From positions 1 through 36,560 of the forward strand of contig JAGNUG010000028.1 in the NCBI GenBank assembly GCA_017987115.1: a DNA stretch of 36,560 bases, given 5' to 3'. Both the position numbers and the translations under genes were made by a program. Under the pieces are notes generated by a model. It ran no database searches and was not told where the DNA came from. It saw nothing but the letters and a program-made list of their open reading frames with translations. Source of the DNA: Flavobacteriales bacterium (GTDB taxonomy: Bacteria > Bacteroidota > Bacteroidia > Flavobacteriales_F > PHOS-HE28). Shown one piece after another: positions 33,048 to 36,560 of the stretch (position 1 is its first letter; each line of letters starts with the position of its first letter).

Positions 33048-33578
33048 ATGAACATGAACGATCCTTTGATCCTGGTCCTTGTGGCCATATTGCCCTCTGT
33101 AGTGGTTTTTCTAACCTCGTTCTATGCGATAAAACAGTTCATGGGTGCGCGACAAAGTGAGCGCGTTACGGACCTGCGGAAAGAAGATCACAAACATGCA
33201 TTGCCTTTACGTTTACAAGCGTATGAGCGTCTTGCGCTGTTCACGGAGCGCATTTCGCCGGGTGCCTTGGTGTTGCGATTGCACAAGAGCAGCATGAGTT
33301 CCGGCTCGCTGCATAGCGCGTTGATCAGCACCATTCGGGAGGAATTTGGGCATAACGTTACCCAGCAGATCTATGTAAGCGATAAGGCGTGGTCCAAGGT
33401 GATGAAAGCAAAGGAAGAGACCATTCGGTTGATCAATTTGAGCTATGAGCAGACCGGGAATGTGAATTCCGGAACGGAATTAAGTCGCAAGATCTTTGAG
33501 AATGCCGCAAAATTGTCGCACACTCCGAGTCAAGAGGCCATGCAGGCGATCAAGGAGGAAGTGCGCCGGATGTTCTGA
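33048..33578 (+). CDS. Conserved-looking membrane-anchored protein of unknown function
   Basis: A 176-residue protein with one N-terminal transmembrane helix (about 6-28, LILVLVAILPSVVVFLTSF). A basic, charged linker (RQSERVTDLRKEDHKHALP) and a soluble alpha-helical domain follow (LRLQAYERLALFTERISPG, LISTIREEFGHNVTQQIYVS, AWSKVMKAKEETIRLIN). I recall similar small proteins with the LPLRLQAYERLALFLERI stretch across Bacteroidota, annotated only as unknown-function families. Start at 33048 (MNMND) or 33054 cannot be settled. It should face the cytoplasm. Its TGA overlaps, in one TGATCA palindrome, the convergent stop of meaB. No clear promoter box was found in the 116-base gap to the divergent aminotransferase. 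Confidence 0.75.
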   Translation: MNMNDPLILVLVAILPSVVVFLTSFYAIKQFMGARQSERVTDLRKEDHKHALPLRLQAYERLALFTERISPGALVLRLHKSSMSSGSLHSALISTIREEFGHNVTQQIYVSDKAWSKVMKAKEETIRLINLSYEQTGNVNSGTELSRKIFENAAKLSHTPSQEAMQAIKEEVRRMF

Positions 33579-34547
33579 TCAGATCGACGCAAGTACATCC
33601 TCTGCGGCAGAAAAGGGGTCAGCACCGTTGTGTACGGCATTAACAGCATTTTCCATGGCAATTCTGGTTTTCGGATCTTCGCGGAATCGTTCCAATAGGC
33701 CAGCTTCAACAGCTTTTTGAAGCCAGTACAGGTCTTGCTCGCTGCGTTTGGCGTCCAGCATACCGGATCCCTGTCCCATCGTGAACAGTTCCTCAATGTG
33801 GTCGGTCAATTCCGTGATCCCCGCGTTCGTTATGGCGTCGGTCAACAATACTTCCGGATGGCGTCCATTCGTGCGTAACGGTAAATAATGGATCGCATTG
33901 ATCAGGTCCCGCTGTGCTTGCTGTGGACGTTGGATCGCCTGAGAGGCGGTTTTTGTGATGGCGACAATATCGGCCGCTTCCATGATGCCCCGCTTGATCC
34001 CTTGCAATTCATCACCTGCGCCCGCTATCATCAACAACAGGTTCAGATCGGTCATACGGTCAACTTCCAATTCGTTTTGGCCAACGCCGACGGTCTCTAT
34101 GAGGATCCGGTCGTAACCTGCAGCTTCACATAAGGTGATCGTTTCCCGCGTTCTACGTGCCACGCCACCCAATGTGCCTGCAGTTGCAGACGGCCGGATA
34201 AAGGCATCATCATTCTGCGCCAATTTCTCCATGCGCGTTTTATCGCCAAGAATGCTGCCGCCGCTGGTTACACTGCTTGGGTCTATGGCCAGCACCGCAA
34301 CTTTGTGCGTTCTCTGGATCAATTCCGTTCCCAACGCATCGATCAACGTGCTTTTACCGACTCCAGGAATGCCGGTAACACCCAGTCTGTATGCTTTTCC
34401 GCTGTAGTTAGCGCAACGCGCCAGCAGTGCTTTTGCTGCACCCCTGTCCTGAGGCCTTGTACTTTCAATAAGCGTAATGGCCTTACCGAGCGCGCCACGA
34501 TCACCAGTTCGGAGGTCTTCAAAAAGTTTATTCATGGATGCAGTCAT
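33579..34547 (-). CDS. meaB: Methylmalonyl-CoA mutase-associated GTPase MeaB
   Basis: MeaB (ArgK) is a G3E-type P-loop GTPase that loads and protects the B12 cofactor of methylmalonyl-CoA mutase. The 322 residues contain the Walker A motif GIPGVGKST (59-67), AIDPSSVTSGGSILGDKTRM (switch region), FIRPSATAGTLGGVAR and ETVGVGQNE, all diagnostic. The length is normal. The mutase itself is not in the window, although in many genomes meaB sits beside it. The ATG at 34547 opens MTASMNKLFED; ATG at the fifth codon is an alternative. Confidence 0.95.
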   Translation of the reverse strand: MTASMNKLFEDLRTGDRGALGKAITLIESTRPQDRGAAKALLARCANYSGKAYRLGVTGIPGVGKSTLIDALGTELIQRTHKVAVLAIDPSSVTSGGSILGDKTRMEKLAQNDDAFIRPSATAGTLGGVARRTRETITLCEAAGYDRILIETVGVGQNELEVDRMTDLNLLLMIAGAGDELQGIKRGIMEAADIVAITKTASQAIQRPQQAQRDLINAIHYLPLRTNGRHPEVLLTDAITNAGITELTDHIEELFTMGQGSGMLDAKRSEQDLYWLQKAVEAGLLERFREDPKTRIAMENAVNAVHNGADPFSAAEDVLASI

Positions 34548-34626
34548 ACCAGCTCGATATATACCGTATTGCGCATGGTATGGTCAGAATTCGCGGTGCA
34601 CCGATCCATGGAAATTGAGCAGTGGA

Positions 34627-35208
34627 TCAATATCCCTTTCTATAGTTGTCCACCCATTCCGGGTCACCAACATCGTGCAGCAATCGGAATACATTATCGT
34701 TGCCAATGGCAACACCTGTGGAATGCATGATGCCGTAGTCCGTAAGTAACAGTAACTGCCGTCCGGAAGGTGAATCCGGTTTTTCGGCCCATCCTTTACC
34801 CGGGTGTTGGCCCTCCATTGGTCGGAACGGGAATTCCCAGAATCGAAGTTTCCAGAGTTCATCGAACGCGGGACAATCCAAGAGCACCGCGGTGGTATCC
34901 TCAGGAATGAAGCAGAATTCCACATTGTACTTGCGGAAAAGATTGATCTGTTCACTATTGGCCTGACTTGGTACAATGCCTTGTGCCTGTTGAACGAATA
35001 GTGCACGCGTTAACGGAGCCGTCTCGATCACTTTTCCTTCGAATTCCTTGATGATGAACAACGTGAAAAGTTCATTGTTCAGTCCGGTGTTCAACCCCAG
35101 GCCGAATGTATAGGTCGCTAGCGGTGCTGCTGTTTCTCCGCTTCCTGAACGCATGGAGCACAAGGTTAGAACGGTAGCCAACACAAAGAATATACGCGGA
35201 AAAGACAT
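34627..35208 (-). CDS. Exported protein of unknown function
   Basis: A 193-residue protein with an N-terminal signal sequence (FPRIFFVLATVLTLC). The first cysteine is followed by SMRSGSGET, so a lipoprotein is possible but the lipobox LTLC is imperfect. The mature part is mixed alpha/beta with YTFGLGLNTGLNNELFTLFI, a FCFIPEDTTAVLLDC segment and tryptophan-rich LWKLRFWEFPFRP. I recognise no domain or catalytic motif. A TACCTTCG box lies 5 bases before the ATG. meaB lies 79 bases downstream on the same strand. Confidence 0.7.
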   Translation of the reverse strand: MSFPRIFFVLATVLTLCSMRSGSGETAAPLATYTFGLGLNTGLNNELFTLFIIKEFEGKVIETAPLTRALFVQQAQGIVPSQANSEQINLFRKYNVEFCFIPEDTTAVLLDCPAFDELWKLRFWEFPFRPMEGQHPGKGWAEKPDSPSGRQLLLLTDYGIMHSTGVAIGNDNVFRLLHDVGDPEWVDNYRKGY

Positions 35209-35213
35209 TCACG

Positions 35214-35221
35214 CGAAGGTA
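35214..35221 (-). promoter_or_regulatory. -7-like box TACCTTCG for the unknown exported protein
   Basis: TACCTTCG ends 5 bases before the ATG at 35208, one change from TAnnTTTG. This suggests a leaderless transcript. Confidence 0.4.
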
Positions 35222-35267
35222 AGGTGAAACGGGATGGATGTCTAACCGATAGTAGACTTGGTGCCAA

Positions 35268-35295
35268 CAAAAAAGGGCTACCGAAGCAGCCCTTT
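35268..35295 (-). terminator. Intrinsic terminator after the right-edge T9SS protein gene
   Basis: On the minus strand AAAGGGCT pairs with AGCCCTTT over 8 bp around an 8-base loop, followed by TTTGTTGG, with T continuing from the stem. It lies 20 bases past the stop codon. Confidence 0.8.
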
Positions 35296-35315
35296 CCCGT
35301 AGGTCTTGGTCAAGT

Positions 35316-36560
35316 CTATTGCTTCACGAACGGTGTTACACCGCGTGGTGCACCTTCCAACGTGGTAATGCGAACGAAATAGGTTCCACGTTCCAGTTTC
35401 TCGATCGGTAGTGTAACGCGTTGCACGCCTTCCACAGAGCGGGTTTCGCCAACAGCACGGCCACCACTATCGGTGATCCGGATGAGCAGCACATCTTCCT
35501 GTGTTTCCGAGAATACGAGTTCGGCATTATCCCGTGCAGGGTTCGGTACTACGATCACTTCCGTGCGTTGCTTGAACTCCGCGCTTACCGTGTTCGAAAG
35601 CGCTGCAGCGCCGTCGAAGTCCACTTGCGTCAGGCGGTAATAGTTAACGCCCATCAACGGGAATTCATCCGTGAATGCGTACCGTGTCAATTGCTGTGTA
35701 TTGCCAGCTGCGGTAACGGTACCGATCTGCTCGAAGCGTTCGCCATCGCCACTGCGTTCTACAACGAAGTGAGAGCTGTTGTTCTCGCTTGCCGTGCTCC
35801 ACGTAAGATCCACCGTACTGGTACGCGGATGCGCCACCAATTCCAGCAGTTCAACCGGAAGGATCATGCAATCCAACATGTTCGGTGCTCCCATTTGCCA
35901 GGTAACATCATACCCGGAGGTGGTGTGGTGGTAGTCATTCACGAACATAATGAAGATCTCACCAACGTTCACGCTGGAGAAGCCCGGCGTCCAACCGTCC
36001 ACAACATCGGTGTAAGGTGTAGCAGGCGCTCCATATTGAGGAGCCGCATAAGCAGCATTGCCCATACCCGTTGCATAACTACCCGTAGCCGCATCCGTTG
36101 TATATGCAGAGGTAAAGCTGCAACGTTTCGGGGCTCCGGTAGGTAATGGACAAAGCGTGCTCATGGTGTTACCGGCCGGGAATGGACCCCAAATGGCCCA
36201 ATCATAATCTTCATCACCATTCGGAGTGATCGTCATGCCTAGCGTACCGCTGGTATTGGCCGCAAATGCATACCAGGAACCGATGCGCTCACCACCGGAT
36301 AAGCAACCCCAATTGATATTGGAAAGGTCGTTCGCGCAACCGGGGTTAGCGAATCCAGCAGAGACCGGATCACCGGTACACAGCGTGAATGCACCCAAGC
36401 AATCACCTTGCGGTGTGGCCGTATAGCCTTCTGTTACACAGATCCCGAAATCACCACGTGTGCCATTGTATCCCCACATCCGGACATAGTAGACCGTATT
36501 CGGAGCAAGCGGGTTACACCGGCGGTCGATCTCCGGCATATTCCCTGGTCCATCATCATC
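35316..36560 (-). CDS. T9SS type A exported protein, N-terminus outside the window
   Basis: The frame is open to the right edge, so 414 residues of a longer protein are seen and the start is missing. The visible N-terminal part (about 1-245) has alternating CLGAFTLCTGDP, GSWYAFAANTSGTLGMTITP and DYDWAIWGPF segments, resembling prepeptidase-C-like extracellular domains of Bacteroidota. A fibronectin-like region follows (LTWSTASENNSSHFVVERS, NYYRLTQVDFDGA). The last ~75 residues (VVPNPARDNAELVFS, LERGTYFVRITTLEG) are a T9SS type A sorting domain. No catalytic domain is visible, so any enzyme part would lie beyond the edge. Confidence 0.85.
   Translation of the reverse strand, partial: DDDGPGNMPEIDRRCNPLAPNTVYYVRMWGYNGTRGDFGICVTEGYTATPQGDCLGAFTLCTGDPVSAGFANPGCANDLSNINWGCLSGGERIGSWYAFAANTSGTLGMTITPNGDEDYDWAIWGPFPAGNTMSTLCPLPTGAPKRCSFTSAYTTDAATGSYATGMGNAAYAAPQYGAPATPYTDVVDGWTPGFSSVNVGEIFIMFVNDYHHTTSGYDVTWQMGAPNMLDCMILPVELLELVAHPRTSTVDLTWSTASENNSSHFVVERSGDGERFEQIGTVTAAGNTQQLTRYAFTDEFPLMGVNYYRLTQVDFDGAAALSNTVSAEFKQRTEVIVVPNPARDNAELVFSETQEDVLLIRITDSGGRAVGETRSVEGVQRVTLPIEKLERGTYFVRITTLEGAPRGVTPFVKQ

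Noticed and set aside
35421-36146. A 241-codon plus-strand open frame opposite the right-edge T9SS protein
   Set aside because: Its composition (many Arg, His, Cys) is typical of antisense translation, and the minus-strand frame has a clear sorting domain.
1-36560. tRNA, rRNA, transposase, integrase, toxin-antitoxin or restriction genes
   Set aside because: None was found on either strand. Intergenic gaps are all under 300 bases and no cloverleaf or element ends were recognised by eye.

Overview
This 36.6 kb window is a chromosomal segment of a Bacteroidota bacterium, most likely a member of Flavobacteriales. Five exported proteins end in type IX secretion (T9SS) sorting domains, and a PorT-like T9SS component is present. 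Promoter boxes fit the Bacteroidota -7 consensus TAnnTTTG. The main sigma factor is the short Bacteroidota form, and there is a TamL-type lipoprotein of the BamA superfamily. Species cannot be read from the sequence. I see no tRNA, rRNA, insertion sequence, integrase or CRISPR array. No gene-free stretch exceeds 300 bases.

Left end (1-8.1 kb). Two very large cell-surface repeat proteins converge on a shared terminator. The left one (cut by the window edge) is an array of 39-41-residue four-cysteine repeats arranged in a three-unit higher-order repeat of exactly 357 bp, followed by calcium-binding thrombospondin-3-like repeats and a type A sorting domain. The right one has ten tandem ~80-residue Ig-like repeats, a PKD domain and a type B (gliding-associated) sorting domain. 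Then comes pfkA, whose start codon overlaps the stop codon of a secreted BNR-propeller protein.

Middle (8.3-17.5 kb). A TonB-dependent receptor is followed by a predicted surface lipoprotein and an L,D-transpeptidase. Convergent to these are purK-purE, an outer-membrane barrel protein, a secreted M43-type metalloprotease with two GEVED domains, and an orphan methyltransferase.

Housekeeping block (17.6-32.9 kb). This holds rpe, rpoD, pnp, rpsO, accD, a class I FbaB-type aldolase, the TamL-like protein, a SpoU rRNA/tRNA methyltransferase, and a compact cluster: aminotransferase, heptose-phosphate kinase, ubiE/menG, porT and an FAD dehydrogenase. It covers glycolysis, the pentose phosphate pathway, fatty-acid synthesis, quinone synthesis, LPS precursor supply and outer-membrane biogenesis.

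Right end (33-36.6 kb). An unrecognised membrane-anchored protein abuts meaB stop-to-stop. An unrecognised exported protein and a further T9SS cargo, cut by the window edge, follow.

Most genes lie on the minus strand in short transcription units. Several units carry a TAnnTTYG box only 4-10 bases before the start codon, which suggests leaderless or nearly leaderless mRNAs. The most unusual element is the higher-order four-cysteine repeat protein at the left edge.
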